Shown in pieces: positions 45,214-54,443 of a DNA stretch of 64,000 bases (the first letter of the stretch is position 1; every line of letters begins with the position of its first letter). Under the pieces are notes generated by a model that saw only the letters and a program-made list of their open reading frames with translations, did not search any database and was not told the origin of the DNA. The position numbers and the translations under genes are program-made. This DNA is from Tritonibacter mobilis (GTDB lineage Bacteria > Pseudomonadota > Alphaproteobacteria > Rhodobacterales > Rhodobacteraceae). The DNA is taken from assembly GCF_001681715.1 (NCBI RefSeq), contig NZ_LNWY01000016.1, forward strand, positions 124,001 to 188,000, in the 5' to 3' direction.

Positions 45214-46116
45214 ATGGCAGAGAATGCGACAGAGATGCGCGCAGAAAAAGCGCGCGCGGCAGCATGGTTCCGGGAGTTGCGCGATCAGATCGTTGCAGCT
45301 TTTGAGGGGCTGGAGGGCAGCCATGCAGACGGTCCCTTTGCCGATATGGAGGCGGAACGGTTTGACGTGAGCGAGACCAAGCGCACGGCGGAAGATGGCT
45401 CTGACGCGGGCGGTGGCTTGATGAGCGTGATGCGTGGCGGGCGCGTATTTGAAAAGGTCGGCGTCAATATTTCCGAGGTCTACGGGACACTTGGCGAACG
45501 CGCGCAAAACGCGATGGCGGCCCGCAAGGGGCTGCCGGGCATGAAAGAAGATCCGCGGTTCTGGGCCTCGGGCATTTCGCTGGTGGCACATATGCGCAAC
45601 CCGCATGTGCCGGCGGTACATATGAATACGCGTATGTTCTGGACACCGCATGGCTGGTGGTTCGGGGGCGGGTCTGACCTCAACCCCTGTATCGAGTATG
45701 ACGAGGACACGGGGCATTTCCACGGCGTGCAGCAAGCGCATCTCGACCCGCATGGCGGCGACCTCTACCCCCGGCTGAAGGCCTGGGCGGATGAGTATTT
45801 CTTCATTCCGCATCGCGGGCGGGCGCGCGGAGTTGGCGGTATTTTTCTGGACGATCACAACACCGGCGACTGGGCGGCGGATTTTGCGCTGATTCAGGAC
45901 ATTGGCCGCGCCTTCCTGCCGGCCTTTGTGCCTCTGGTGGAAAAACGCCGAGTGCAGACTTGCTCTGAGGCGGACAAAGAGGCGCAGCTCATTCACCGCG
46001 GGCTCTATGCGGAATACAACCTCGTTTATGATCGCGGTACCAAGTTCGGTTTGGAGACCGGGCATGACGCCAATGCGGTGTTGATGAGCCTGCCGCCGCT
46101 CGCAAAATGGGTCTGA
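45214..46116 (+). CDS. hemF: Oxygen-dependent coproporphyrinogen III oxidase
   Basis: Aerobic counterpart of HemN, decarboxylating coproporphyrinogen III with oxygen. 300 residues from the ATG at 45214, preceded by a perfect AGGAGG. Family signatures include HMNTRMFWTPHGWWFGGGSDLNP, EYFFIPHRGRARGVGGIFLDD and EYNLVYDRGTKFGLETG. The genome can thus make haem with or without oxygen. A terminator follows 71 bases later. Confidence 0.97.
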   Translation: MAENATEMRAEKARAAAWFRELRDQIVAAFEGLEGSHADGPFADMEAERFDVSETKRTAEDGSDAGGGLMSVMRGGRVFEKVGVNISEVYGTLGERAQNAMAARKGLPGMKEDPRFWASGISLVAHMRNPHVPAVHMNTRMFWTPHGWWFGGGSDLNPCIEYDEDTGHFHGVQQAHLDPHGGDLYPRLKAWADEYFFIPHRGRARGVGGIFLDDHNTGDWAADFALIQDIGRAFLPAFVPLVEKRRVQTCSEADKEAQLIHRGLYAEYNLVYDRGTKFGLETGHDANAVLMSLPPLAKWV

Positions 46117-46187
46117 CGGTCACATCGGTGTAAACCCGCTCAGCGTGCGGGAAAGCGGACCCTATTCGGCATTCTGCATTGAAGGAT

Positions 46188-46227
46188 CTGCCTGTCTCCG
46201 GCTCTATGGAGGCAGGCAGTTTTCTTT
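46188..46227 (+). terminator. Terminator between hemF and lysozyme gene
   Basis: CTGCCTGTCTCC / GGAGGCAGGCAG, 12 pairs with one G-U, 8-base loop, then TTTTCTTT. It ends only 11 bases before the next ATG, so it sits in the leader of the lysozyme gene. Confidence 0.8.
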
Positions 46228-46238
46228 GGCAGGTAGAT

Positions 46239-47117
46239 ATGAAATTTCATCAACTGATTGGTTTGGGGATGCTCGCGGCGCTGGCCGCCTGCGGCAGTGC
46301 AACGCGGGAGCCGGTGCCGCCGCCGCCTCTGGAGGGGGAGGTCGAGCGGGTGATAGATCCCGCTTTTGCACGTGCCTATGCGGCGCTCGCGACCTATCCG
46401 AAATACGGCGACAATGACCCCCACGACTGGGAGGGGGGCACGCCATGGGGCTATCCGATCCATGGCATCGATGTGGCGCGCTATCAGGGCGATATAGACT
46501 GGCGTCAGGTGGGTGCGGCGGGGGTGTCCTTTGCGTGGATCAAGGCCACGGAAGGGGGCGACCATCTGGACCCCGAGTTCAAGTCCAACTGGCGCGCGGC
46601 ACGGCGTGCAGGTCTGCGACGCGGGGCCTATCATTTCTATTATTTCTGTCGCAGCCCGGAAGAGCAGGCGCGCTGGTTCATCCGCAATGTCCCCAAGGAG
46701 GCAGGTAGTCTGCCACCGGTGCTGGACATCGAATGGAACCATGCCTCGCCGAGCTGCAAACGCCGCCCTTCCGGAGCCGAGGCGCGGCATGAGGCGGAAC
46801 GCTTCATCCAGAAGATTGAGCAGCACTATGGTCGCAGGCCGGTGGTTTATACCACGGTGGATTTCTATCGCGACACCGGGATTGGGCAGCTTCAGGGGGG
46901 GGATTTCTGGCTGCGGTCGGTCGCCGGGCATCCAGAGCAGGTCTATCCCGGCGCGCATTGGGTGTTCTGGCAATACACGGGCACAGGCTCTGTTCCCGGC
47001 ATCAAGGGAAATGTGGACTTGAACGCCTTTGCGGGGAGCGCGGAGAACTGGCTCCAATGGCTTGGATATAGGAAATACCTGCCGGTGGAGGTGCCCCCGG
47101 CAGAGGCGGAGGGCTGA
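46239..47117 (+). CDS. GH25 family lysozyme, lipoprotein
   Basis: 292 residues from the ATG at 46239. Signal peptide with lipobox LAACGS (Cys about 18), then Pro-rich linker. The GH25 barrel starts HGIDVARYQGDIDW, with catalytic acids in GIDV, FAWIKATEGGDHLD and VLDIEWNH; VFWQYTGTGSVPGIKGNVDLN is the usual end. It hydrolyses peptidoglycan beta-1,4 bonds, here anchored to a membrane. The start falls just after the hemF terminator. Confidence 0.92.
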   Translation: MKFHQLIGLGMLAALAACGSATREPVPPPPLEGEVERVIDPAFARAYAALATYPKYGDNDPHDWEGGTPWGYPIHGIDVARYQGDIDWRQVGAAGVSFAWIKATEGGDHLDPEFKSNWRAARRAGLRRGAYHFYYFCRSPEEQARWFIRNVPKEAGSLPPVLDIEWNHASPSCKRRPSGAEARHEAERFIQKIEQHYGRRPVVYTTVDFYRDTGIGQLQGGDFWLRSVAGHPEQVYPGAHWVFWQYTGTGSVPGIKGNVDLNAFAGSAENWLQWLGYRKYLPVEVPPAEAEG

Positions 47118-47168
47118 TTCAAGCGCGGGGCAGTAGGTTTTGCGCTCCGCTTGCGCGGATCGCCGGGG

Positions 47169-47201
47169 GGCAGGGGCAGCGCCTTCGGCGCTGCCCCTGC
47201 C
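47169..47201. terminator. 15-bp perfect GC hairpin
   Basis: GGCAGGGGCAGCGCC, 3-base loop, then the exact complement. It lies between the convergent lysozyme and desaturase genes. No T-run. Same style as 2655-2687 and 54371-54399. Confidence 0.5.
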
Positions 47202-47295
47202 GGGCCCAACGCTTTTGGGGGAGGCTTGTCTCACCCGCAAAGGGGCGGGAGCGCCCCCTTACCCGGTGCGGCAGCAGCGACGGTCCGGTCAGGTG

Positions 47296-48216
47296 CTAGG
47301 GCGGTGCCAGCCCGCTTCGATCAGGGCCTGCCTGTAGCTTTTTGCCACCCGCATGCGCGTGCCGTATCTTTTTTGCCAGCAAGAGAGCGTGCATCTTTGG
47401 CAGCTGCCAGCACGGAACATGCATGACCATGTGGTGTTCGAGGTGATAGTTCACCCAGTAGGGCGCGACCAGAGCACGGGCTAGTGGGCCGGCATAGGTG
47501 GTTCGCACGTTTTGGAACGGGTTCTCAGATCGTTCTACCGCGCTGTGTTCGGCGATATTGCGCAGGCGCACGACGAATTGGAACCATGTCAGATAGGGCA
47601 GGAGCCAGAAGGCCAGCCCCCACCACCAGCTGCCCAGCAGGCTCATGACCAGCATCGGCAGCAGGAACATTGGCAGGGCGGGCAGCAGACGCGGGCTCTT
47701 GAACGTCTGCGCAAAATCGCCCGAGGCGGCCAGCACAAGGGACATGCGGATCTGGCCAAAGAGTTGCTTGAGGCCGGTTTGGCCCGTGAGGTCGCGGGTG
47801 AACTTGCGCTTGAGGGAGGCGCGTGTGGTCGGGAAGGCCAGCGACAGCGCCAGATCCGGGTCATTATCGGTCTGGGTGTAGCGGTGATGGGTCAGATGAT
47901 AGTGGCGATAGGCCAGCAGGTCGGCCAGGATCGGACGCGCGCAGAACCATTGCCCAATGTGATCATTCAGCCTGCGCGTTTTGAACAGCGCATTATGCGC
48001 GGCCTCATGCATCAGGATGGCCAGTCCCAATTGGCGCGAGCCGATGAGCATCACTGCAATAAGCGCCGTCAGGAGGTTGGGCCAGAGTGCAAACAGCGCC
48101 ACCGCCGCCGCAATCACGCCCCAGCAATGCAGCACCAGCCACGCGCCCATCAGGTCTGATCGCGCAGCAAGCGGGCGAATGTCGTCGCTGCTGAGATAGG
48201 CCTTTCCCGGTGTCAT
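47296..48216 (-). CDS. Fatty acid desaturase family protein
   Basis: 306 residues from the ATG at 48216, with GGAGGG upstream. Membrane di-iron enzyme with the three His boxes HEAAH (70-74), HYHLTHH (105-111) and HLEHH near residue 255; about four helices in pairs. The regiochemistry and whether the substrate is a lipid acyl chain or a carotenoid-like molecule cannot be told. It lies beside hem genes with no obvious functional link. Confidence 0.9.
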   Translation of the reverse strand: MTPGKAYLSSDDIRPLAARSDLMGAWLVLHCWGVIAAAVALFALWPNLLTALIAVMLIGSRQLGLAILMHEAAHNALFKTRRLNDHIGQWFCARPILADLLAYRHYHLTHHRYTQTDNDPDLALSLAFPTTRASLKRKFTRDLTGQTGLKQLFGQIRMSLVLAASGDFAQTFKSPRLLPALPMFLLPMLVMSLLGSWWWGLAFWLLPYLTWFQFVVRLRNIAEHSAVERSENPFQNVRTTYAGPLARALVAPYWVNYHLEHHMVMHVPCWQLPKMHALLLAKKIRHAHAGGKKLQAGPDRSGLAPP

Positions 48217-48349
48217 GACGTGCCCTCCCCGCACCCTGGTTCACTCCTCAGGCTGGCAGCGGAGCGGGCCTTGCGTCAATCGGGGCGTGGCGTCACGCAG
48301 GCTGCGACCGGTTATGACGGTTGCAAACGCGGGAGCGCGGGCCCGTCGG

Positions 48350-49306
48350 TCAGTGGCTGAAGAACCCTTCTCCCGCCCGCGCGCGCAGAGCCTCGCCCAT
48401 GCGGCGACCGAGTTCGGCACCGTCTTCTATCGCGCAGCTTTGCTGGTCCGCCAGCGCCTCTGATCCGTCGGGGCGTAGAATTTGGCCGCGCAGCTGCAAG
48501 GTGCCGCCGGAGAGGTCGGCCAGCGCGGCAATCGGCGTTTCGCAGGATCCATCCAGCGCGGCCAGAAACGCGCGCTCGGCCGCGAGGCGCAGGCTGGTCT
48601 CGGCGTGGTGGATGGCTTCCAGCATGGCGGCCGCGGTTGTGTCGTGGCTGCGACGTTCGATGCCGATCGCGCCTTGGGCCACCGCAGGCAGCATGTCCTC
48701 GGGCGCGATGGGCGTGGCGGGAACCTCCTCGGCCATGTTGAGGCGGCGCAACCCGGCCATGGCGAGGAAGGTTGCGCTGGCCACGCCATCGTGGAGCTTT
48801 TGCAGGCGGGTCTGGACGTTACCCCGGAACTCCACCACCTGCAAATCCGGGCGCCGGTGCAGCAGTTGCGCGCGCCTGCGCAGGGAGGAGGTGCCCACGA
48901 CCGCGCCCTCCGGCAGATCGGCAATCGCACGGATCTGGGGGGAGACAAACGCGTCGCGGACATCTTCGCGCGGCAGGTAGCAATCCAGCATCAGCCCTTC
49001 GGGCTGCTCGGTAGGCATGTCCTTCATCGAATGCACCGCGAGGTCGATGCCGCCGGAGGTCAGAGCCTCTTCGATCTCCTTGGTGAACAGCCCCTTGTTG
49101 CCGATCTCTTTCAGCGGACGATCCGCGTCGATCATGGCGCGGTTGTCGCCGGTGGTCTTGATCACCACGATATCAAAGGCCGTGGGCTCCAGCTCAAAGG
49201 CGCGGGCCAGCCGGTCGCGGGTCTCATAAGCCTGAGCGAGCGCCAGCGGAGAGCCGCGGGTGCCGATCTTCAGGGGCGAAGCGGGAGAGGGCAGGGTCAA
49301 GGTCAT
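48350..49306 (-). CDS. hemC: Hydroxymethylbilane synthase
   Basis: Polymerises four porphobilinogen units in tetrapyrrole synthesis. 318 residues from the ATG at 49306. Motifs: KIGTRGSPLALAQA, DLAVHSMKDMPT, GTSSLRRRAQLL, EFRGNVQTRLQKL, and the dipyrromethane-binding Cys in LDGSCETPIAA. Divergent from hemE across 121 bases, so the two early pathway genes share a regulatory region. Confidence 0.97.
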   Translation of the reverse strand: MTLTLPSPASPLKIGTRGSPLALAQAYETRDRLARAFELEPTAFDIVVIKTTGDNRAMIDADRPLKEIGNKGLFTKEIEEALTSGGIDLAVHSMKDMPTEQPEGLMLDCYLPREDVRDAFVSPQIRAIADLPEGAVVGTSSLRRRAQLLHRRPDLQVVEFRGNVQTRLQKLHDGVASATFLAMAGLRRLNMAEEVPATPIAPEDMLPAVAQGAIGIERRSHDTTAAAMLEAIHHAETSLRLAAERAFLAALDGSCETPIAALADLSGGTLQLRGQILRPDGSEALADQQSCAIEDGAELGRRMGEALRARAGEGFFSH

Positions 49307-49427
49307 GGTGCACAGGATTAGTCGCGACATTATGCCGTGGCAAGCGCCAGTCTGTGCGGGCCGGCAAGCCTTGACAATTTGCCGCTGAGGCTAGACCTCA
49401 GAGTGACCGCAATTAAAGGGGCAGAGC

Positions 49428-50471
49428 ATGGGCCAGAAAAAGACGATCCTTCGCGCATTGGCAGGCGAAACACAGGCTGTGCCACCGATTTGGATGATGC
49501 GGCAGGCGGGTCGCTACCTGCCCGAATATCGCGCCACACGGGCGCAGGCCGGCGATTTCCTGAGCCTGTGCTACAACCCGGAACTGGCCGCTGAGGTGAC
49601 GTTGCAGCCCATCCGTCGCTACGGTTTTGATGCGGCGATCCTGTTTGCGGATATTCTTCTGGTGCCGCAGGCGTTGGGGGCGGAGTTGTGGTTCGTCACC
49701 GGTGAAGGGCCGCGCCTGTCCACCATCACGACGGAGGCGGATTTTGCCAAGATTGGCCCCGCCAGCGACGTGCATGAGACCTTGAACCCGATTTACGAGA
49801 CGGTGCGCATACTGTCGCGGGGGCTTCCTTCTGAGACTACGCTGATTGGGTTTGCGGGGGCGCCGTGGACTGTGGCGACCTACATGATCGCGGGACGCGG
49901 GACACCGGATCAGGGTCCTGCACACGCATTGATGCAGGAAAATACCGCTCTTTTTGAGGCTCTCTTGGCGCGTATCACCGAAGCCACTATTCACTACCTT
50001 TCGGCGCAGATTGAGGCGGGCGCAGAGGTGGTGAAGATCTTTGACAGCTGGGCTGGATCGCTCAAGGGGGTTGCGTTTGAAAAATACGCGTTGGAGCCTG
50101 CACGTGAAATCACGGCGGCACTGAAGGCACGCCATCCCGGTATTCCGGTCATCGGTTTTCCACGTGAGGCCGGAGAGAAATACGTTGGCTTCCATAAGGC
50201 GACCGGCGTGGATTGCGTGGCACTCGACAATTCTGTTGATCCGGAATGGGCAGCGGCGCAGGTGCAGGTGGATGGTTGTGTGCAAGGCAATCTTGCGTCG
50301 CGCCATATGGTGACTGGCGGCGAAGAGCTTGTCGCGGATACACGCCGGATCGTGCAGGCGTTTTCAAAAGGGCCACATATTTTCAACTTGGGCCACGGGA
50401 TCACGCCGGATGCCAACCCTGACAATGTTCAACTTATGATTGACACAGTCCGCGCGGGGGGCACGGGGTAA
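49428..50471 (+). CDS. hemE: Uroporphyrinogen decarboxylase
   Basis: Converts uroporphyrinogen III to coproporphyrinogen III. 347 residues. Signatures [17 protein letters not shown] with the substrate-binding Arg pair, [14 protein letters not shown] and [13 protein letters not shown]. Its product is the substrate of both HemF and HemN, also encoded here. Confidence 0.97.
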   Translation: MGQKKTILRALAGETQAVPPIWMMRQAGRYLPEYRATRAQAGDFLSLCYNPELAAEVTLQPIRRYGFDAAILFADILLVPQALGAELWFVTGEGPRLSTITTEADFAKIGPASDVHETLNPIYETVRILSRGLPSETTLIGFAGAPWTVATYMIAGRGTPDQGPAHALMQENTALFEALLARITEATIHYLSAQIEAGAEVVKIFDSWAGSLKGVAFEKYALEPAREITAALKARHPGIPVIGFPREAGEKYVGFHKATGVDCVALDNSVDPEWAAAQVQVDGCVQGNLASRHMVTGGEELVADTRRIVQAFSKGPHIFNLGHGITPDANPDNVQLMIDTVRAGGTG

Positions 50472-50514
50472 TCTGGCTTGGCCCGGTCAAATGCCGTTTC
50501 AGCTCTGCTATGAT

Positions 50515-50566
50515 GAGGGGGCTTTGCCCCCTCAAACTCCCCCGGGATATTTTGGTTTAGAAGATG
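50515..50566 (+). repeat. Intergenic repeat, family A copy 3
   Basis: GAGGGGGC-TTT-GCCCCCTC hairpin, then CTCCCCCGGGATATTTT and TTAGAAG. Same modules as 26829-26876 and 39891-39958. The minus-strand CoA transferase reading frame ends inside this copy (stop at 50532-50534). Confidence 0.65.
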
Positions 50567-51653
50567 ATGTGAGGCGATCAGCGAGGTCTGCGAGAATATG
50601 CGCGCGATGCTGATCGCGGTATGGCGATGTCCCGATCGGGCGGATTTTATCATCAAAGCGCGGCGCGGGAGCAGCCTGAAGGTGGCCATCCTGTGTAAGC
50701 CATGTTTTGCGGCTGTTCATTGCATCTTGCGCAGCTTCTGCCGGGGAGAGCACGGCCGTTACGCAGGCGTCACAGTCGTTGAACATGTCTGCCCAGTATT
50801 CGCGCGGGTGTTCTGCAAAGCGGCCTGACAGGCGGACTGTGAGCTCAGGCCAGAGTGTCTTGTCGAATTGGTGAAGGAAATCAGGATCGTCGCCAAGGCC
50901 CAGTTTCGCAAGGAAGATGGCGTAGAATTTAGGCTCAAAACACTGGACCGCGATATATCCTCCACCTTTGCAGAGATAGGTTCGGCTCCAATGCGGGCCG
51001 TCCAGCAGGTTTTCCCCGCGTGTTTCTCCAAATCCACCGGCTTGGCGCAGCGCCATAAGCAGGTTCATCATATGCGCAGACCCATCATAGATTGCCGCGT
51101 CGACCACGGTGCCCACGCCGGTTTCTGCGGCGCGCAGGAGACCCGCCAGCAGCCCTGCGACGAGGTAGAGCGCGCCGCCACCGATATCTCCTACGAGGGT
51201 CGGTGGCGTCAGGGGCGTATCGTTTGGGGCTGAGGCTGACCAGAGTGCCCCGGACAGGGCAATATAGTTCAGATCATGCCCAGCCTGTGTCGCGCGAGCG
51301 CTTTGTTGCCCCCAGCCCGTCATCCGGCCATAGATCAGCTTGGGGTTTTTCTGATGCATTTGCGTGGGGCCGAGCCCCAAGCGCTCCATGACACCGGGGC
51401 GAAACCCCTCGATCAGGCCGTCTGCGGTGGCAATCAATTCCTGTGCGATCTGAAGATCTTGTGCATTTTTGAGATCAAGCGCGATGGATTTCTTACCACG
51501 ATCCAGAATTGAGCGCTCTGGCATGCCGGGAGGTGCGGCGGTTCCCTTGCGATGAATGCAAATGACTTCAGCCCCCAAATCAGCAAGCATCATTGCTGCA
51601 AACGGTGCGGGGCCCAGTGCTTCGATTTCGATGATGCGAATCCCACGGAGCAT
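50532..51653 (-). CDS. CaiB/BaiF family CoA transferase
   Basis: 373 residues. Class III CoA transferase/racemase fold: MLRGIRIIEIEALGPAPFAAMMLADLGAEVI, SIALDLKNAQD, GRMTGWGQ and GHDLNYIALSGAL resemble alpha-methylacyl-CoA racemase (Amacr) more than formyl-CoA transferase. It probably acts on branched acyl-CoA substrates. The last residues (SSSKPKYPGGV) are encoded by the intergenic repeat, so the C-terminus has been extended or replaced by it. Confidence 0.88.
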   Translation of the reverse strand: MLRGIRIIEIEALGPAPFAAMMLADLGAEVICIHRKGTAAPPGMPERSILDRGKKSIALDLKNAQDLQIAQELIATADGLIEGFRPGVMERLGLGPTQMHQKNPKLIYGRMTGWGQQSARATQAGHDLNYIALSGALWSASAPNDTPLTPPTLVGDIGGGALYLVAGLLAGLLRAAETGVGTVVDAAIYDGSAHMMNLLMALRQAGGFGETRGENLLDGPHWSRTYLCKGGGYIAVQCFEPKFYAIFLAKLGLGDDPDFLHQFDKTLWPELTVRLSGRFAEHPREYWADMFNDCDACVTAVLSPAEAAQDAMNSRKTWLTQDGHLQAAPAPRFDDKIRPIGTSPYRDQHRAHILADLADRLTSSSKPKYPGGV

Positions 51654-51870
51654 GTCTGTCCCTCGTTGTTGTGCTGATGGGTGTAAATCGCATTCGCGCA
51701 GGTCATGGCGTGCGCTGTCAATCTATGTGGCAGGCCATGACGCCACGTTGCGGCCCTTCGCTGTCGATGTGGATCGCGGCAAGAGGTTCTTGGCAGCGCG
51801 ACAAATTTCCGGCTAGGTGGAGACAGATGTGCCGTTTGGCCCGCAGGTGCAGAGCAAAGGGAGTTACGCC

Positions 51871-52416
51871 ATGCAGATGAGTGATCAAAAAGAAATTGCG
51901 GCAGATCCGGCGAGTGTTTACGCGGCCCTGCTCAATCCTGAAGTGTTGAAGGCCTGCGTTCCCGGCGCGCAAGAAGTCACCGGCTCACCGGAAGAGGGAT
52001 TTGAGGCGAAAGTGACCCAGAAGGTCGGCCCGGTAAAAGCGACCTTTACAGGCAAGGTGACGCTTTCTGATATGGTGCCGGGTGAGACGCTGACCATTAC
52101 TGGCGAGGGGAAAGGGGGCGCCGCTGGTTTTGCCAAAGGCGGCGCAGAGGTGACGCTGACACCGAGTGATACCGGCACTCTGCTTTCTTATGATGTTGAG
52201 GCCAAAGTTGGTGGGAAACTGGCGCAGCTTGGCAGTCGGATTATCGACGGTTTTGCCAAGAAGATGGCAGATCAGTTCTTTACGAACCTCCAAGATGCAC
52301 TTGCGCCAGAACCACCAGAGGGTGAAGCCGAGGCACCGGATGCCGACGCTGGCGATGCTAAGCCAAAGGGTTGGTTCAGAAAATTGTTGGGCGGAACCCC
52401 GGACGAAAGCGCCTAG
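51871..52416 (+). CDS. CoxG-like SRPBCC domain protein
   Basis: 181 residues from the ATG at 51871, with GGGAG upstream. CoxG/SRPBCC fold: CVPGAQEVTG, the repeated beta pattern VTQKVGPVKATFTGKV and GEGKGGAAGFAKGGAEV. The C-terminus is acidic and Pro-rich (about 148-165), then GWFRKLLGG. CoxG homologs help anchor or mature molybdenum hydroxylases such as CO dehydrogenase, but no cox genes lie here, so the role is open. Confidence 0.85.
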   Translation: MQMSDQKEIAADPASVYAALLNPEVLKACVPGAQEVTGSPEEGFEAKVTQKVGPVKATFTGKVTLSDMVPGETLTITGEGKGGAAGFAKGGAEVTLTPSDTGTLLSYDVEAKVGGKLAQLGSRIIDGFAKKMADQFFTNLQDALAPEPPEGEAEAPDADAGDAKPKGWFRKLLGGTPDESA

Positions 52417-52523
52417 ATCCGCGATCTCTTTGTGCGCGTTCGTTTATGCAGAAGGTCGCGCCGCATTGAGTTCAAGGCTGCGTCAATGCACAGTGGAATG
52501 CGCGGCGATGGGGGTGGTGGTTT

Positions 52524-52535
52524 GCTCACGTGAGC
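52524..52535. promoter_or_regulatory. 12-base perfect palindrome
   Basis: GCTCACGTGAGC, about 80 bases upstream of the ABC transporter start. The following bases CGTTAC extend a match to 57355-57370. A possible operator. Confidence 0.35.
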
Positions 52536-52549
52536 GTTACCAGTAATAC

Positions 52550-52577
52550 AAAGCGTGAACAAAATGGTTCGCGCTTT
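52550..52577. promoter_or_regulatory. Inverted repeat upstream of ABC exporter
   Basis: AAAGCGTGAAC, 6-base spacer, GTTCGCGCTTT: 10 of 11 arm positions pair. It ends 39 bases before the ATPase start. Likely a dimeric regulator site. Confidence 0.45.
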
Positions 52578-52616
52578 GATTGCCCGTATTCGAGCACGAT
52601 CCGAAGTGGAGGCCGC

Positions 52617-53546
52617 ATGAGCACCATCCTGTCCATAACTGACCTGCGTAAATCTTATGCAGGCGGGTTTGAGGCGTTGAAAGGCGTTAACCTTGAGATT
52701 GCTGAAGGCGAGATTCTCGCACTTCTTGGTCCCAATGGCGCTGGGAAAACGACCCTTATTTCAACAATCTGCGGGATTACCACCGCGACCTCCGGCTCTG
52801 TCACCGTGGGGGGGCACTGTATCGAACGGGAGTATCGCGCGGCGCGGGCGATGATTGGTTTGGTGCCGCAGGAGATTAATTTGGAACCGTTTGAAACGGT
52901 GATGAATTCGGTCCGGTTCTCGCGCGGACTGTTTGGTAAACCGAGAAATGACGCGCTAATTGACGACATCCTCAAGAAACTCTCGCTCTGGGACAAGCGC
53001 TCTAGTCAAATCAAGGAACTGTCTGGTGGTATGAAGCGCCGTGTGCTTATCGCCAAAGCGCTGAGCCATGAGCCGCGTGTGCTGTTCCTCGATGAGCCTA
53101 CTGCGGGTGTCGACGTGGAATTGCGCAAAGATATGTGGGACGTGGTGCGTGAGCTGCGGGAAAGCGGTGTCACCATCATCCTCACCACTCATTACATTGA
53201 AGAAGCGGAGGCAATGGCCGACCGCGTTGGCGTTATTGCTGGGGGAGAGATCCTGCTGGTGGAAGAAAAATCCGATCTGATGGCGCGTATGGGCAAAAAG
53301 GAATTGCAGGTGTTCCTTATCGATCCGGTTGCGACTGTACCCGAGGCTTTGGATCAGCATGAGTTGCGTCTGGGCGAGGACGGGCACTCCCTGATCTATA
53401 CCTATGACGTGAAGGCCGAGCGCACCGGGATCACCACGCTGCTGAACGATGTGGCGGCTGCGGGACTGGTGCTTTCGGATGTGTCGACGCGGCAATCAAG
53501 CCTTGAGGACATTTTTGTCGGCCTTGTTTCGGGAGAAGATGCATGA
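52617..53546 (+). CDS. ABC exporter ATPase, YadG-type
   Basis: 309 residues from the ATG at 52617, with GGAGG upstream. One ABC domain: Walker [11 protein letters not shown], signature [15 protein letters not shown], Walker [13 protein letters not shown], then the C-terminal segment of ABC-2 exporters. The partner permease overlaps it by 4 bases. The pair resembles E. coli YadGH, whose substrate is not known. Confidence 0.92.
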   Translation: MSTILSITDLRKSYAGGFEALKGVNLEIAEGEILALLGPNGAGKTTLISTICGITTATSGSVTVGGHCIEREYRAARAMIGLVPQEINLEPFETVMNSVRFSRGLFGKPRNDALIDDILKKLSLWDKRSSQIKELSGGMKRRVLIAKALSHEPRVLFLDEPTAGVDVELRKDMWDVVRELRESGVTIILTTHYIEEAEAMADRVGVIAGGEILLVEEKSDLMARMGKKELQVFLIDPVATVPEALDQHELRLGEDGHSLIYTYDVKAERTGITTLLNDVAAAGLVLSDVSTRQSSLEDIFVGLVSGEDA

Positions 53547-54304
53547 ACTGGACGGCCGTATCTGCCATATACAAATTTGAAATGGCGCGCTTTTTTCGCA
53601 CCCTTGCACAGAGTTTTCTGTCACCGGTCTTATCGACCTCGCTCTACTTTGTGGTGTTTGGGGCCGCCATTGGCAGCCGCATAGATCAGGTAGAGGGCGT
53701 GTCTTATGGGGCGTTTATCGTGCCGGGGCTCATCATGCTCAGTGTGATCACGCAGGGTATCTCTAACGCGTCTTTCGGGATCTATTTTCCAAAGTTTATC
53801 GGCACAGTTTACGAGTTGCTGTCGGCTCCGGTGAATTTTTTGGAAATCGTGCTGGGGTATGTGGGCGCAGCCGCGACCAAAGCGTTGTTTATCGGGGTGG
53901 TCATTCTTGCGACAGCGCATCTGTTCGTTGACATCACCATTGCGCATCCACTCGCGATGCTGCTGTTTTTGGTGCTGACCTGTATCAGCTTCGCGCTCTT
54001 GGGGTTTATCATCGGGATCTGGGCGAAGAACTTTGAGCAGTTGCAGCTGGTGCCGCTTCTGATCATCACGCCGCTGATTTTTCTCGGGGGGTCGTTTTAC
54101 TCGATTTCGATGTTGCCGCCAATCTGGCAGACAATCACCCTGTTTAATCCTGTCGTCTATTTGATTTCAGGGTTCCGCTGGTCTTTCTTTGGTGTTTCGG
54201 ATGTGCCGGTCGGGTTTAGCTTGTTGGCGATTGCGGTGTTCACGGGTCTGTGCCTAGCGGTTATCGGCTGGATATTCCGGACTGGCTGGCGGCTGCGCTC
54301 GTAA
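53543..54304 (+). CDS. ABC-2 type permease, YadH-type
   Basis: 253 residues with six helices. ABC-2 pattern: [24 protein letters not shown], then [20 protein letters not shown] and [12 protein letters not shown] with [13 protein letters not shown], very like YadH. It forms the membrane channel for the ATPase encoded just before it. Exports an unknown substrate. Confidence 0.92.
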   Translation: MNWTAVSAIYKFEMARFFRTLAQSFLSPVLSTSLYFVVFGAAIGSRIDQVEGVSYGAFIVPGLIMLSVITQGISNASFGIYFPKFIGTVYELLSAPVNFLEIVLGYVGAAATKALFIGVVILATAHLFVDITIAHPLAMLLFLVLTCISFALLGFIIGIWAKNFEQLQLVPLLIITPLIFLGGSFYSISMLPPIWQTITLFNPVVYLISGFRWSFFGVSDVPVGFSLLAIAVFTGLCLAVIGWIFRTGWRLRS

Positions 54305-54370
54305 GGATTGCCGGGTGATCTCCCGCCCGGCAGAACTGCATTGTAAATGCCGCCCTGCCCGTTGGGTCGA

Positions 54371-54399
54371 GCGCCGCCCCCTCATTGAGGGGGCGGCGC
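54371..54399. terminator. 13-bp perfect GC hairpin after ABC operon
   Basis: GCGCCGCCCCCTC, ATT loop, exact complement; 66 bases after the permease stop. No T-run. Belongs with the hairpins at 2655-2687 and 47169-47201. Confidence 0.5.
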
Positions 54400-54443
54400 G
54401 GTTGCATCAGGACGCAGATGTTGTGACTTGAATTGAACGAGGA

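Noticed and set aside
48482-49321. Plus-strand open frame of 279 codons
   Set aside because: Antisense shadow of hemC; GC-rich codon bias creates long frames opposite real genes.
49307-50531. Possible chromosome origin near hemE, as in Caulobacter
   Set aside because: No DnaA boxes, AT-rich repeats or parAB/rho/gid genes beside hemE here; the only DnaA box seen is 7 kb away before uvrC and single.
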